From the NCBI GenBank assembly GCA_016930135.1, contig JAFGHM010000005.1, forward strand, positions 1 to 37,233: a stretch of 37,233 nucleotides of DNA, written 5' to 3'. Both the position numbers and the translations under genes were made by a program. The DNA is from Thermoplasmatota archaeon. Its GTDB lineage: Archaea; Thermoplasmatota; Thermoplasmata; UBA10834. How positions within the stretch are numbered: position 1 is the stretch's first letter; every line of letters starts with the position of its first letter. Of this stretch, positions 15,573 through 24,304 are shown piece by piece. The notes under the pieces are model-generated. The model did not search any database, was not told the origin of the DNA, and worked only from the letters and a program-made list of their open reading frames with translations.

Positions 15573-16670
15573 CTACTCCTTCTTCTCGGTCTTCTGCGAC
15601 AGCTTGGCGATCTCCTCGGCCTCTATCCTGTCGGCCTCCATCGCCTTCTCGAGCTGCTTCAACTCCGCGTGCAGTTCCTCCGGGGTGGGGATCGGCCCCA
15701 GGATCTCGTCCGCCTTCCCGACTGCGCGCTCGATGTCCTCCGGCTTCGTTACATCCCTCTGGGGAGTCAGCCTACCCACGCCGAGGTACTCGCTCGCGCC
15801 CTCGATCAGCTTCGTGAGCTCGAACGGGAAGATGATCTTCGTGGCCTGGCCGTCGCCGATGGACTTCATCGTGTCGAGCGACAGGACCGTCAGGGCCTTC
15901 GAGTCCAGCGGGCTCGCGCCGACACTGAGTATGCGAAGCTTCTGCGCATCGCCCTGAGACCGCAGGATGATGGCGAGCCTCTCGCCCTCGGCCTCCAGTA
16001 TCTTGGCCTGTCTCAGCCCCTCGGCCGCGAGGATCCTGGCCCTCTTCTCTCCCTCGGCGTTCAGGATGGCTGCCCTCTTGGACCCGTCGGCCTTGAGGAT
16101 CGCGGCTCTCCTCAGCCTCTCGGCCGAGGTCTGCTCCTCCATCGAGTCCTTGACCTTGCCCGCCGGGTCGACCTCCCTGATCTCGACGCCCTCGACCTTG
16201 ACGCCCCACTTGTCTGTGGCCTCGTCGAGCACATCCCTCAGGTGGAGGTTGATCTTCTGCCTGTTTGACAGGATCTCGTCGAGCTCCATGTCGCCGATGA
16301 TGGACCTCAGGGTTGTCTGCGCGAGGTAGATGGTCGCGGTCCTGTAGTTCGTGACCTGGAAGAAGGCCTTCTTCGGGTCGATAACCTTGATGTATATGAT
16401 CGCGTCCACGTTCGTGGGCGAGTTGTCCTTGGTGATGACCTCCTGCCTGGGAACATCGAGCACCTGAGTCCTGAGGTCTATCTTCACGACCTCGTTTATC
16501 ATCGGGGCGACGAGGTTGAACCCCTGATCGAGAATCCTCACATACCTCCCGAGCCGCATGTATATGGCCTGCTCGTAGGGCCTCACGATCTTGATCCCGC
16601 TGGACATCACGGCAAGGATGACGATTATGCCCAGGACTACCAGCGCTACTATCGCACTTGCACTTACCAT
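15573..16670 (-). CDS. SPFH/band-7 membrane protein (stomatin-like)
   Basis: The 365-residue protein has one N-terminal membrane anchor (about 5-27), a SPFH domain (about 28-200) beginning with the typical VRPYEQAIYMRLGRYVRIL pattern, and a long coiled coil (about 180-265) of repeated A-x-A-E-G-E-x-x-A heptads. A variable C-terminus follows. Stomatin-type proteins form ring-shaped oligomers at membranes and work with NfeD proteins and proteases in membrane quality control. The NfeD gene lies 53 nt upstream on the same strand, the classic SPFH-NfeD pairing. GGAGGAGGGAG precedes the ATG. Confidence 0.92.
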   Translation of the reverse strand: MVSASAIVALVVLGIIVILAVMSSGIKIVRPYEQAIYMRLGRYVRILDQGFNLVAPMINEVVKIDLRTQVLDVPRQEVITKDNSPTNVDAIIYIKVIDPKKAFFQVTNYRTATIYLAQTTLRSIIGDMELDEILSNRQKINLHLRDVLDEATDKWGVKVEGVEIREVDPAGKVKDSMEEQTSAERLRRAAILKADGSKRAAILNAEGEKRARILAAEGLRQAKILEAEGERLAIILRSQGDAQKLRILSVGASPLDSKALTVLSLDTMKSIGDGQATKIIFPFELTKLIEGASEYLGVGRLTPQRDVTKPEDIERAVGKADEILGPIPTPEELHAELKQLEKAMEADRIEAEEIAKLSQKTEKKE

Positions 16671-16723
16671 ATCTCTCCCTCCTCCTTCACATACGACGCC
16701 GAAGGCCTAAGGCCCAGTGGGCC

Positions 16724-17176
16724 TCACTGTACCTCCTCGACGGTTACATGCACGCCCTCGCTGGCGACCACTTTCACAGGCGTTCCGGCCGGCAACGCCT
16801 TGTCGGCGGTGGCGCTCCAGGTGTCGTGATCTATCCTGACCTTGCCCTTGAGGCTGTTCGGGACCACCTCGATCTCGACGACGCCAATCTGACCGACCAG
16901 GGAGGACGCCACGGTGGTCTCAGGCGGCGCCGGGGGCGCCAGCTTCTGGTACATCTTCATCGAGACGTAGGTCATCGGTATGACGATGAGGCCCGCGACC
17001 ACGGGCGACCACCAGCTGAGGAGCACTTCAGGGGCGATGATCCCTATGGTCCCCAGGACCATGAGGACCGTCGCCGGAACTAGTATGAACGCGCCCGGGG
17101 ACGAGGCCTCAGCTAGCAGCATCAGAAAGCCGATTATCAGGAACGCGAGTCCTAGCTCGAAACCCCCCAGAGCCAT
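16724..17176 (-). CDS. NfeD-family membrane protein (short form)
   Basis: From the ATG at 17176 the protein has 150 residues. Hydrophobic helices run near residues 3-25 and 30-70. A soluble OB-fold domain follows (about 90-150), with LVGQIGVVEIEVVPNSLKGKV and a final VTVEEVQ. This is the short NfeD type without a ClpP-like protease domain. It is upstream of, and probably co-transcribed with, the SPFH gene. The start is moved eight codons inward from the track start because CCATATATATGG (17197-17208) is a TATA box 26 nt upstream of 17176. The longer start would lie beside the box. Confidence 0.87.
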   Translation of the reverse strand: MALGGFELGLAFLIIGFLMLLAEASSPGAFILVPATVLMVLGTIGIIAPEVLLSWWSPVVAGLIVIPMTYVSMKMYQKLAPPAPPETTVASSLVGQIGVVEIEVVPNSLKGKVRIDHDTWSATADKALPAGTPVKVVASEGVHVTVEEVQ

Positions 17177-17196
17177 GGATGACGCTACCGCCATGT

Positions 17197-17208
17197 CCAT
17201 ATATATGG
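17197..17208 (-). promoter_or_regulatory. TATA box for the nfeD-SPFH pair
   Basis: CCATATATATGG is centred 26 nt before the ATG at 17176, predicting a leaderless transcript. It overlaps the start codon used by the ORF track, which argues against that longer start. Confidence 0.55.
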
Positions 17209-17296
17209 TTTATGACGGAGTGCCCTGCATGGCCAGGCCCTGAAGGGGAATCGAAACAAGAGAACGAGAACGACGCATCCAAGAGGTATCGCGGGC

Positions 17297-17674
17297 CTAT
17301 CGGATCCTCATCCTCGCTATGTGGTAGCACCAGAGGCCATGCTTCCGGAGGGCCTCGTTCGTGCTGTTCAATGTGATCCTCTCCGGCTCCGTCCTGTGCG
17401 TGAGCACGTCCTCGATGGGATATCCGAGGAAGTCCGACAGCTTGAGCAGCTTCTCGAACGGGAAGGGCTGCTCTCCCACCAGGATCTGCCTGACACTCCA
17501 TCCGGGATGGATCCTCGACCGATAGCCGAGTTCACGCGCCAGCCGGTTTATGCTGCCGGCCTTCTCCATGCCGTTCTTGATGAACTCCACCCGGAATGTC
17601 GATTCCAACCAGACCCTCTTGTCCGTGTTGTGGCCCCTGAAGGGCCTTCCATAGTACCAGTGGTCAGAGCCCAT
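17297..17674 (-). CDS. Putative helix-turn-helix DNA-binding protein
   Basis: The 125-residue protein has a central region (about 45-95) with the shape of an HTH of the XRE type. It reads SINRLARELGY, then a turn, then WSVRQILVGEQPFPFEKLLKLSDFLGYP. Similar domains occur in archaeal regulators and beside homing-endonuclease domains. No LAGLIDADG motif is present here. TATA-like GATATATATCC (17702-17712) is about 33 nt before the ATG at 17674. It is divergent from the YjbQ-family gene, with two strong dyads between them that could be its operators. The direct target is not known. Confidence 0.6.
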   Translation of the reverse strand: MGSDHWYYGRPFRGHNTDKRVWLESTFRVEFIKNGMEKAGSINRLARELGYRSRIHPGWSVRQILVGEQPFPFEKLLKLSDFLGYPIEDVLTHRTEPERITLNSTNEALRKHGLWCYHIARMRIR

Positions 17675-17732
17675 GTATGAGAGGCAACATTGCAAAACGT
17701 GGATATATATCTCTTGCTATGCGACGCGAGGG

Positions 17733-17787
17733 CAGCGATGGTATGTACCATCGCTGTAAGAGGCTTCCATCGAATGGCATTCGAAGC
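17733..17787. promoter_or_regulatory. Two adjacent dyad elements between divergent genes
   Basis: CAGCGATGGTA and TACCATCGCTG (17733-17756) form a perfect 11-bp inverted repeat with a 2-nt centre. A second dyad at 17763-17787 pairs GAATG with CATTC and GCTTC with GAAGC, with a 4-nt bulge. They lie upstream of both the HTH gene and the YjbQ gene. Operator function is inferred. Confidence 0.5.
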
Positions 17788-17849
17788 GTCACCGGGAAGC
17801 GGATAACTGTTATCGATTTTGACAACATTACACGACTTGGAGGTTGCAG

Positions 17850-18272
17850 ATGTCAACCGAGCGCGACAGAATCTCTTTGAGGACGGCTGCGAAGGATGAG
17901 ATCATAGATGTGACGGCGAAGGTGCAGGAGGTAGTCACCAGGTCCAAGGTCAAGGAGGGCCTTGCGTGCGTGTTCGTGGTGGGCTCGACCGCGGCCGTGA
18001 CGACCGTGGAGCACGAACCCGGCCTCGTCGCGGACATGCAGGAGGCTATGGACAGGCTCTACCCCAAGGAGGCTGACTACAAGCATCACAGGCGATGGGG
18101 GGACGGCAACGGGCACTCGCACATCAGGGCGTCCTTCGTGGGGCCCTCCCTGACCGTGCCGGTCGCGGACGGGAGGCTGCTGCTGGGCACCTGGCAGCAG
18201 ATCGTATTCATGGAGTTCGACAACAAGCCGAGAACGAGGGAGTTGGCGGTCCAGGTGGTCGGAGAGGGCTGA
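17850..18272 (+). CDS. YjbQ/UPF0047 family protein
   Basis: The 140-residue protein matches the compact YjbQ fold. The family core is seen in GLACVFVVGSTAAVTTVEHEPG and the HHRRWGDGNGHSHIRASFVGP segment, with clustered His residues that form the active site in homologues. C-terminal LLLGTWQQIVFMEFD is also typical. Members have weak thiamine-phosphate synthase activity, but their main role is not settled. The ATG at 17850 follows GGAGG by about 7 nt, which decides the start over the upstream TTG. Confidence 0.9.
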   Translation: MSTERDRISLRTAAKDEIIDVTAKVQEVVTRSKVKEGLACVFVVGSTAAVTTVEHEPGLVADMQEAMDRLYPKEADYKHHRRWGDGNGHSHIRASFVGPSLTVPVADGRLLLGTWQQIVFMEFDNKPRTRELAVQVVGEG

Positions 18273-18320
18273 CTAGCTAGGGCGCAAGGATATTATAGTC
18301 TGCGCCATTGGCCTGTCAAG

Positions 18321-19556
18321 ATGGCGATAGAAGGGGAGTTCCTCGGCGGAGGGCACGAGGTCGGCAGGCTGGGCATACTTCTCAAGTGCCGCGACCAGCG
18401 GATGCTCTTCGACTACGGCATGACGGCCACTGACCCGCCCCAGTACCCCGCGCCCGCGCCGCCGATCGACTTCATGTTCCTGACCCACTCGCACCTGGAC
18501 CACTGCGGGATGATACCCTGGCTGACCGCCAGGTATGACATAGACATAACGAGCACCGGCGTCTCGCGCGAAGTGGGCGTGCTGCTCATGGAGGACAGCG
18601 TCAAGATAGGAGCGGCCGAGGGATACCCTGAGCCCTACACCTCGGAGGACATAAAGATCGCGAAGAGGAGGTTCTCTGACATCATGTTCGGGGACACCGT
18701 CGATGCTGGGGACACGCAGGTGGTGGCCCACCCCGGAGGGCACATACCAGGCGCCACGATGTACGAGCTCGTGGACAGGAAGACCACGCTCGTGACGGGG
18801 GACATACACACTCTGGAGACACGCCTCGTCCAAGGGGCAAAGCCGGTCAAGTGCGACAACCTGATCATGGAGTCGACCTACTCTGGCAGGAACCACCCCT
18901 CGAGGCTGAAGACCGAGTACTCCCTCCTCAAGAAGATAGAGGAGGTCACGAACAGGGGGGGCACCTGTATCATACCGTCCTTCGCCGTCGGCAGGACCCA
19001 GGAGCTCATGCTCCTGCTCAAGGACAGCAGGTACGAGTTCTGGCTCGACGGGATGGGGAGGAAGGTCAACAAGATATACCTCAGGTACCCGGAGTACGTC
19101 AAGTCCGCCAAGCGGCTCAGGCAGGCCTTCAGGAAGACGCGGGAGGTCAGAAGCGTGCACGCGCGTTCGCGGGCGCTCAAAGGGGACATAATACTCACGA
19201 CCAGCGGGATGCTCGATGGGGGCCCTGTCGTGAGCTACATAGAGGCCATCAGGGACGACCCGAAGAGCGCGATCCTTCTCACGGGATACCAGGTCGAGGG
19301 CTGCAACGGCCGGAAGCTGCTCGAGACGGGGACCATGGACTTCAGGGGCGTCACGGAGCGAGTGCAGTGCGAGGTGTTGAAGTTCGACTTCTCGGCGCAC
19401 GCGGGACACGACGAGCTGCTCGCATTCGCGAAGGGGTGCGACCCCGAGAAGATAGTCCTCATGCACGGAGACCAGAGGGAGATTCTGGCGGGCGATCTCA
19501 GGGCGGATGGGTTCGAGGTGCTCCTGCCCAGGAACGGCGAGAAGTTCAACCTATAA
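18321..19556 (+). CDS. Beta-CASP metallo-RNase of the archaeal CPSF2 type
   Basis: The 411-residue protein has the metallo-beta-lactamase motif HSHLDH (56-61) and then a beta-CASP domain. Family motifs follow: ESTYSGRNHP, IPSFAVGRTQE, TTSGMLDGGP and FDFSAHAGH. It lacks N-terminal KH domains, which separates aCPSF2 from aCPSF1. Related archaeal enzymes process or degrade RNA as endonucleases or 5' exonucleases. A TATA-like GATATTATAG is near 18289-18298, about 28 nt upstream of the ATG, consistent with a leaderless transcript. The long antisense ORF over it is a codon-bias shadow. Confidence 0.92.
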   Translation: MAIEGEFLGGGHEVGRLGILLKCRDQRMLFDYGMTATDPPQYPAPAPPIDFMFLTHSHLDHCGMIPWLTARYDIDITSTGVSREVGVLLMEDSVKIGAAEGYPEPYTSEDIKIAKRRFSDIMFGDTVDAGDTQVVAHPGGHIPGATMYELVDRKTTLVTGDIHTLETRLVQGAKPVKCDNLIMESTYSGRNHPSRLKTEYSLLKKIEEVTNRGGTCIIPSFAVGRTQELMLLLKDSRYEFWLDGMGRKVNKIYLRYPEYVKSAKRLRQAFRKTREVRSVHARSRALKGDIILTTSGMLDGGPVVSYIEAIRDDPKSAILLTGYQVEGCNGRKLLETGTMDFRGVTERVQCEVLKFDFSAHAGHDELLAFAKGCDPEKIVLMHGDQREILAGDLRADGFEVLLPRNGEKFNL

Positions 19557-19613
19557 GGGCACTTCAGGCTTCTCCAAAACTTTGTTATGCCAGGAAGCAC
19601 TCCCAGAGGGTGC

Positions 19614-20456
19614 ATGAGGGCGAGGATACAGGAATACCTCAAAGAGGACCTGGGCTCAGGGGACATCACCTCAGACCTGGTCATCCCACCGGACGAGCTG
19701 GCCCGCGGCAAGGTCTTGTGCAAGGAGGACTGCGTGGTCGCCGGACTCGAGGAGGCTTCCGCCGTGTTCGAGGAGCTGGGCGCCAAGACCGTCAAGATGG
19801 CGGAGGACGGCTCAGAGGCGAGGAGGGGGGATGTGGTCCTCGAAGTCGTCGGCACCGCGAAGGCGATACTTGCAGGTGAGAGGCTCGCTCTCAACTTCAT
19901 CATGCGAATGAGCGGGATCGCGACGCTCGTGAACCGCCTCGCGAAGAAGGCGAGGGAGGTCAACCCGGAGGTCAGGGTCGCGGCTACCAGGAAGACCACA
20001 CCGGGCTTCCGGGAGTTCGAGAAGAAGGCCGTGATGCTGGGGGGAGGGGACCCTCACAGGTCTGGGCTGTACGATGCGGTGCTCATCAAGGACAACCACA
20101 TACGGATAGCCGGAGGGGTCGCGGAGGCGCTGAGGCGCGCGAGGAGAGGCAGCTTCACGAAGAAGGTCGAGATCGAGGTCGAGACGCTGGAAGATGCCCG
20201 AGTGGCGGCCCAGGAGGGGGCGGACATAATCATGCTCGACAACTTCGGGCCCGAGAAGGTCAAGACTGCGGCTGCCGAGCTGAAGGGCATCAACCCGGAG
20301 GTACTTATAGAGGCCTCGGGAGGGATCAGACCGGAAGAGATCGAGAGATACGCCGAGGGCGCGGACATCATATCGCTCGGCTGGCTCACGCACTCGGTGA
20401 AGTCGATTGACTTCTCCATGGAGATAGAGCGTACAGCCCCTGGAGGAGGCGAATGA
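19614..20456 (+). CDS. nadC: Nicotinate-nucleotide pyrophosphorylase (quinolinate phosphoribosyltransferase)
   Basis: The 280-residue enzyme converts quinolinate and PRPP to nicotinate mononucleotide, CO2 and pyrophosphate in NAD synthesis. Family motifs are clear: EDLGSGDITSD near the start, ERLALNFIMRMSGIAT, ATRKTTPGFR, the GGGDPHRSGLYDAVLIKDNH active-site stretch, and IEASGGI near the C-terminus. The ATG at 19614 is chosen over the upstream one at 19587, because the conserved N-terminus starts there and GAGGGTGC precedes it. No nadA or nadB lies in the window. A membrane zinc-ribbon gene follows on the same strand. Confidence 0.93.
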   Translation: MRARIQEYLKEDLGSGDITSDLVIPPDELARGKVLCKEDCVVAGLEEASAVFEELGAKTVKMAEDGSEARRGDVVLEVVGTAKAILAGERLALNFIMRMSGIATLVNRLAKKAREVNPEVRVAATRKTTPGFREFEKKAVMLGGGDPHRSGLYDAVLIKDNHIRIAGGVAEALRRARRGSFTKKVEIEVETLEDARVAAQEGADIIMLDNFGPEKVKTAAAELKGINPEVLIEASGGIRPEEIERYAEGADIISLGWLTHSVKSIDFSMEIERTAPGGGE

Positions 20457-20498
20457 TGCGCCGGCGTCCCGGACCTGGAATCTCAGCTGGTGCGTGAG

Positions 20499-21146
20499 AT
20501 GAGCCCCAAGCAAGCTTGGGTGGTCTTCTCGTTCCTGGTGGTCCTGACGGACTTCGTGGCGATGATAGCTCTTGTGGCCTTCGGCTATCCGGAAGCCGTC
20601 GTGATCGCCTCAGGCATGATCATCCTGCTGTTCTACTTCTACGTACTGTACAAGAGATACAATGTGGAGGTCATCTCCGAATCGGACTTGGCCCTGTTCA
20701 CGGACCTGGACGACCTTCGGATACTCTGCACCATATACGGCCTCGACAAGGCAGGCAAGGAAAGCGACTTGAATGAGCGCCTGCTGGCTTTCTCGAGGGC
20801 ACACAGCTCGCGGGCTTTCACATGGGTGGCTCCGAGATTGGTCAGATCCGTGGGGGAGGCCCTCGAAGTGCCCCAGGTCCCAAGAAGCACAAACGCGGTC
20901 GAGACGCGCCCGCTCACGGGCGGGCAGAAACGCTCCGACTCAAGGCTGATGGCCATCGGCCTGTGCCCTGTGTGCGACGCCAAGCTTCCGAGAAAGGGTA
21001 CTGTGTGCATGGAATGCGGTGCAGATCTCGAGTTCTACTCCGTGCTTCAGGAGTCAAAGGTGGGCAAGAGGCTCGTGTCAGAGAAGTCGAGGGTCGTGAG
21101 GCGAAAGCTTCGTAAAGATGTATCTGCGTCGGGTGGAAAGAGATGA
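20499..21146 (+). CDS. Membrane protein with SAP-like helix pair and C-terminal zinc ribbon
   Basis: The protein has about 215 residues. Two hydrophobic helices (about 7-27 and 31-51) anchor it. Residues 65-100 resemble a SAP-type helix-extension-helix (LRILCTIYGLDKAGKESDLNERLLAFSR). A zinc ribbon, CPVC with CMEC, lies near 155-175, and the tail is strongly basic. The combination suggests a membrane-associated nucleic-acid or protein binder. I do not know the family. The ATG at 20499 follows GGTG by about 6 nt and is preferred to the GTG at 20490. It overlaps the next small gene by 4 nt. Confidence 0.7.
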   Translation: MSPKQAWVVFSFLVVLTDFVAMIALVAFGYPEAVVIASGMIILLFYFYVLYKRYNVEVISESDLALFTDLDDLRILCTIYGLDKAGKESDLNERLLAFSRAHSSRAFTWVAPRLVRSVGEALEVPQVPRSTNAVETRPLTGGQKRSDSRLMAIGLCPVCDAKLPRKGTVCMECGADLEFYSVLQESKVGKRLVSEKSRVVRRKLRKDVSASGGKR

Positions 21147-21313
21147 AGACGGACGAGAAGTGCGAGATCTGTGGCAAGCCCGCGACGAGGTTCTTGTTCT
21201 GCGCCTACGTGTGCGACGACGACACGTGCATCCAGGAGGCCAGGAAGAGGCGAGGGGGGCCGGGCGGGCACCAGAAGCAGAGGATGTTCAGCGCGATGAT
21301 GCCCAAGAAGTGA
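21143..21313 (+). CDS. Small cysteine-rich zinc-finger protein, 56 residues
   Basis: This ORF is too short for the track. It begins MKTDEKCEICGKP and has five cysteines (7, 10, 20, 24, 29), which could form one treble-clef zinc site, followed by a basic Gly/Arg/Lys tail. Its ATG overlaps the stop of the upstream membrane protein by 4 nt, so translation is probably coupled. The family is unknown; nucleic-acid binding is possible from the basic tail. Confidence 0.65.
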   Translation: MKTDEKCEICGKPATRFLFCAYVCDDDTCIQEARKRRGGPGGHQKQRMFSAMMPKK

Positions 21314-21352
21314 TGCTGAGAAGGTTTAAGCGGACCTCGCTGATTCGCCAAC

Positions 21353-22516
21353 ATGGACAGGCGGGCGTTCGCTGGGCTGATGATCATAGAGATGATGCTC
21401 GCGTTCGGCAACACGTTCGCTGGCTCGTTCAACATGGTCTACCTGTTCAAGGTGCTCGAGATGCCCCTCTGGTCCGGGCCCCTGTACCTGGGGATCGGGT
21501 TCGCAATATCCATATTCGTCAGCCTCTGGATGTCCCGGAGCCCGAGCATCGACCCGCGGAACATCATGATCGCCAGCCTGTGCTTCCTCATAGGCGAGTA
21601 CTCGTTCCTCCTGACAGTCAAGGAGGGCTGGATGCTCATGATCGTGGTCGGCCTCGCCTTCGGCATGTTCTACCCGCTCTTCTGGACGCCCTTCAACATA
21701 CTGATGGCGCAGATGACCGAGAAGGGCGACCGGGGAGTCATCTATGGTGCGCTCTTCTTCGTGTGGCCGCTGGCGACCTTCTTCGCGCCGTTCCTCGGCG
21801 GTCTTGTAATAGGCTTCGGGAATTACCAGGTGCTGTTCGGTCTCGGCATATTCATCATCGTGATGACCGCAGTGGTTGTCGCGGCCTACAGGAAGTACAT
21901 ACCGAAGGACCAAAGGATGCGCATAAGGCTCGACGCCATCGGCAGGCGGAACGTCATCGCACTCCTGGGCGAGGGCGGCTTCGAGGGGATCTTCTGGACC
22001 GACTACGTGATCATGGCATGGTGGTTCTCCCAGGACGAAATCGAGATAGGGGCGCTGTTCTCCTTGTTCGGGCTAAGCGCTGGTGTGATGGCTATCATCC
22101 TTGGCAAGGTCTCTGACAGGATACAGAACCGGCGCTTCTTCGTCCAGGTCAGCGCGCTCAGCACCATACCGTGCGTGGTGCTCGTGGCAGCCGCATCCTC
22201 GATCAGTGAGTACGCGATCGGCATGGGCCTGCTCGAGTTCGCCTGCTTCATGTTCCCGGTCTTCCTGTTCGCGATACTGACCGACAAGCTGGAGGATGCA
22301 AAGAACGATTCCGTCATAGGTAGGGAGTATCTTCTGAGCATAGGCAGAACGGTGTCGATAGCCATGCTGATGACGCTGCTCTATCTGGGTGTGACGGCGC
22401 AGATTTGTTTCCTGCTCTGCATACCGTTCCTGCTGCTGAGCGCGCTCGCATACGAGCCGAGGAAGGGGCCTGCAGTGCTCCCGGTCGGAACGGGACACAC
22501 CGACCAGCTGCACTGA
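21353..22516 (+). CDS. Major facilitator superfamily transporter
   Basis: The 387-residue protein has about eleven or twelve hydrophobic helices in two halves, with a central cytosolic loop (about 180-200, PKDQRMRIRLD). An MFS-like loop motif, GKVSDRIQNRR, lies at the start of the second half. The substrate cannot be predicted. TATA-like GGTTTAAG centred near 21327 is 26 nt before the ATG, so the mRNA is leaderless. The stop lies one base from the stop of the convergent membrane gene. Confidence 0.8.
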   Translation: MDRRAFAGLMIIEMMLAFGNTFAGSFNMVYLFKVLEMPLWSGPLYLGIGFAISIFVSLWMSRSPSIDPRNIMIASLCFLIGEYSFLLTVKEGWMLMIVVGLAFGMFYPLFWTPFNILMAQMTEKGDRGVIYGALFFVWPLATFFAPFLGGLVIGFGNYQVLFGLGIFIIVMTAVVVAAYRKYIPKDQRMRIRLDAIGRRNVIALLGEGGFEGIFWTDYVIMAWWFSQDEIEIGALFSLFGLSAGVMAIILGKVSDRIQNRRFFVQVSALSTIPCVVLVAAASSISEYAIGMGLLEFACFMFPVFLFAILTDKLEDAKNDSVIGREYLLSIGRTVSIAMLMTLLYLGVTAQICFLLCIPFLLLSALAYEPRKGPAVLPVGTGHTDQLH

Positions 22517-22517
22517 C

Positions 22518-23012
22518 TCAGCCCCTGAGCGAGATGATCATCCAGCCGAACGAGACGATGGCGAGAACCAGGAAGAACAAATAGACGGTCTGCTCCAAGG
22601 CCGAGTTCGATACTCCCATCAGCGCAATGCCCTCGAGCAACATGAAGAGGCTCACGAGGAACCCAAGGAGAGGCTTGGCGAAAGCAGTCGCATTGAACTC
22701 CCACCCAGCTGAGTATTCTCTTGTGATCTCCCTCTCCTCAAGAGCAGCCAGATACCAGACCAAGAGCACTCCTATGCAACCGGCGAAGATGATTCCCACT
22801 CCCATCTGCCACATGCCGTATTCGAAGTACGCCATCGCCGCGATGAGCGTGAGTATGGCAATGAACATTCCCAGGGGCACCGCCAGAACAGGGTGACCTA
22901 TCCTGTGCTTCTCTGTGATCGAGGGCCTCGTATTCGCAGGAAAGACCGGAAGAGAAGGCGACGGAGCAGCGGGTTCCGGCGGACCTGAACCTGGGGCGTG
23001 AGGTGGTTGCAT
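22518..23012 (-). CDS. Four-helix membrane protein, function unknown
   Basis: The 164-residue protein has a proline-rich cytosolic N-terminus (1-40) and four predicted helices (about 42-62, 66-88, 110-130, 137-160). No family is recognised. It lies 68 nt downstream of the HdrD-like gene on the same strand. It may be part of that operon or have its own promoter, since a weak TATA-like element is seen near 23045. Confidence 0.65.
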   Translation of the reverse strand: MQPPHAPGSGPPEPAAPSPSLPVFPANTRPSITEKHRIGHPVLAVPLGMFIAILTLIAAMAYFEYGMWQMGVGIIFAGCIGVLLVWYLAALEEREITREYSAGWEFNATAFAKPLLGFLVSLFMLLEGIALMGVSNSALEQTVYLFFLVLAIVSFGWMIISLRG

Positions 23013-23080
23013 TCTGACCGATTGATGGAGGGGCCACAGCAGCTAAGAAGCTTGCTCTGGATTCCCCGAGGCGGATACGG

Positions 23081-24304
23081 CTATGCAGCATCAGCCGCGA
23101 TGGCCACGAGCTCCATGATGTCCATCATCCGTAGCTTCGAACCTTTGGCCTCGATGGTCGCTTTCAGGCTCTGGTAGCAGAACGGGCACGAGGTCGTCAG
23201 GATGGCGGCTCCCGTCCTCTCCGCGTCCTCGACCCTCATCGACGATATCTTCTGAGCCAGGTCAGGGAACGCTGTCTTCACGCCGCCTCCCGCGCCACAG
23301 CATCTGGCATCCTCCCTGTTCCTCTCCATCTCGACCAGCTCGAGGCCAGGTATCGACTCGAGTATCCTCCTGGGCTGGTCGTAGAGTTTGTTGTGCCTTC
23401 CTAGGTGGCACGGGTCGTGGAAAGTCACTCTCCCATCGACCCTGCCATCTAACTTGAGTCTGCCAGAGTCGATGAGCTCCAGAACGTATTCGGTGATGTG
23501 GGCAATCCTCGCATCCACCTTGCCTATCTTCGGGTAGTCCTGCTTGAGGGTCTTGTAGCACCCGGCGCAGCTCGTGACTATCAGGGAAGGCGCGGCCTCC
23601 TCGAACATCGCTATGTTCTTGTTGGCGGTCTTCCTGGCTTCCTCGACCAAGCCGGTCCTGAGAAGAGTGGAGCCGCAACAGGCTTCTTCGTTCCCAAGCG
23701 TTCCGAAGTCCACCTTCGCCTTCGCCAACACCTTGGCTGTGTTGATGGCCATGTCCCTTATGTTCGGGTCATAGGCTGCGGTGCACCCGACGAAGTACAG
23801 GACCTCGCAGCTTTCCTTGAGCACGTCCTTGATCTTGACCTCCTTGTCCAGCCTCTTGGCCCACCGGGATCTCTGCACCCTCGGCTGCATCCATGGATTG
23901 CCGTAGTTCTCGACGCTCTTGATGATCGACTCGTGCGCGGGCAGAGGCGCGAGCCCGTTGGCCACCAGGAATTCCCGCATGTTCTCCCACATCGGGATGG
24001 TGTCCAAGTGCGCCGGACACACAGCCCTGCACTGCCCGCATATAGTGCACTCGTACGCGCGCGATGTGAGCTCCTTGAGCTCCTCCTCCGGGATCTCCTT
24101 CGGGCCGAGTATCTTCGCTCGGAGCCCGTATTGCCTCCTGTAAAAGTCCCGGAGCTTCAGTATCTTGCCCCTCGGGGTCACGAGTTCGACATCCTGCGCC
24201 TCCCCGCCCGTCGGACATGTGGCCGTGCACTCGCCACAGCGAGTGCACGCATCGAACTGCATCATGGCGAGGACGTCCAGCTTCGATATGTCGAGCTTCT
24301 TCAA
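23081..24304 (-). CDS. HdrD-like iron-sulfur protein (two ferredoxin clusters, two CCG domains)
   Basis: The 407-residue protein has two [4Fe-4S] motifs, Cys20/23/26/30 and Cys86/89/92/96. Two complete CCG domains follow, each with a Cys, a CCG triplet and a CxxC. In HdrD/HdrB these bind the non-cubane [4Fe-4S] clusters that reduce disulfides. Its start overlaps the stop of the membrane cytochrome-like gene by 4 nt. The pair resembles HdrDE and DsrMK/HmeCD systems, which move electrons between a membrane quinol-type carrier and a thiol/disulfide or another cytosolic acceptor. The natural substrate is not clear. No methanogenesis genes lie in the window, so heterodisulfide CoM-S-S-CoB is only one option. 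Confidence 0.88.
   Translation of the reverse strand: MKKLDISKLDVLAMMQFDACTRCGECTATCPTGGEAQDVELVTPRGKILKLRDFYRRQYGLRAKILGPKEIPEEELKELTSRAYECTICGQCRAVCPAHLDTIPMWENMREFLVANGLAPLPAHESIIKSVENYGNPWMQPRVQRSRWAKRLDKEVKIKDVLKESCEVLYFVGCTAAYDPNIRDMAINTAKVLAKAKVDFGTLGNEEACCGSTLLRTGLVEEARKTANKNIAMFEEAAPSLIVTSCAGCYKTLKQDYPKIGKVDARIAHITEYVLELIDSGRLKLDGRVDGRVTFHDPCHLGRHNKLYDQPRRILESIPGLELVEMERNREDARCCGAGGGVKTAFPDLAQKISSMRVEDAERTGAAILTTSCPFCYQSLKATIEAKGSKLRMMDIMELVAIAADAA

Noticed and set aside
18273-19466. 397-residue ORF antisense to the beta-CASP RNase
   Set aside because: It is fully covered by a clear aCPSF2-type gene on the other strand, has Arg/Leu/His-rich composition and no domain motif. Long antisense frames are expected in GC-rich coding DNA.
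18851-19879. 342-residue plus-strand ORF overlapping the aCPSF2 and nadC genes out of frame
   Set aside because: Its Arg/Gly/Gln-rich translation has no motif, and it crosses two well-supported genes in another frame.
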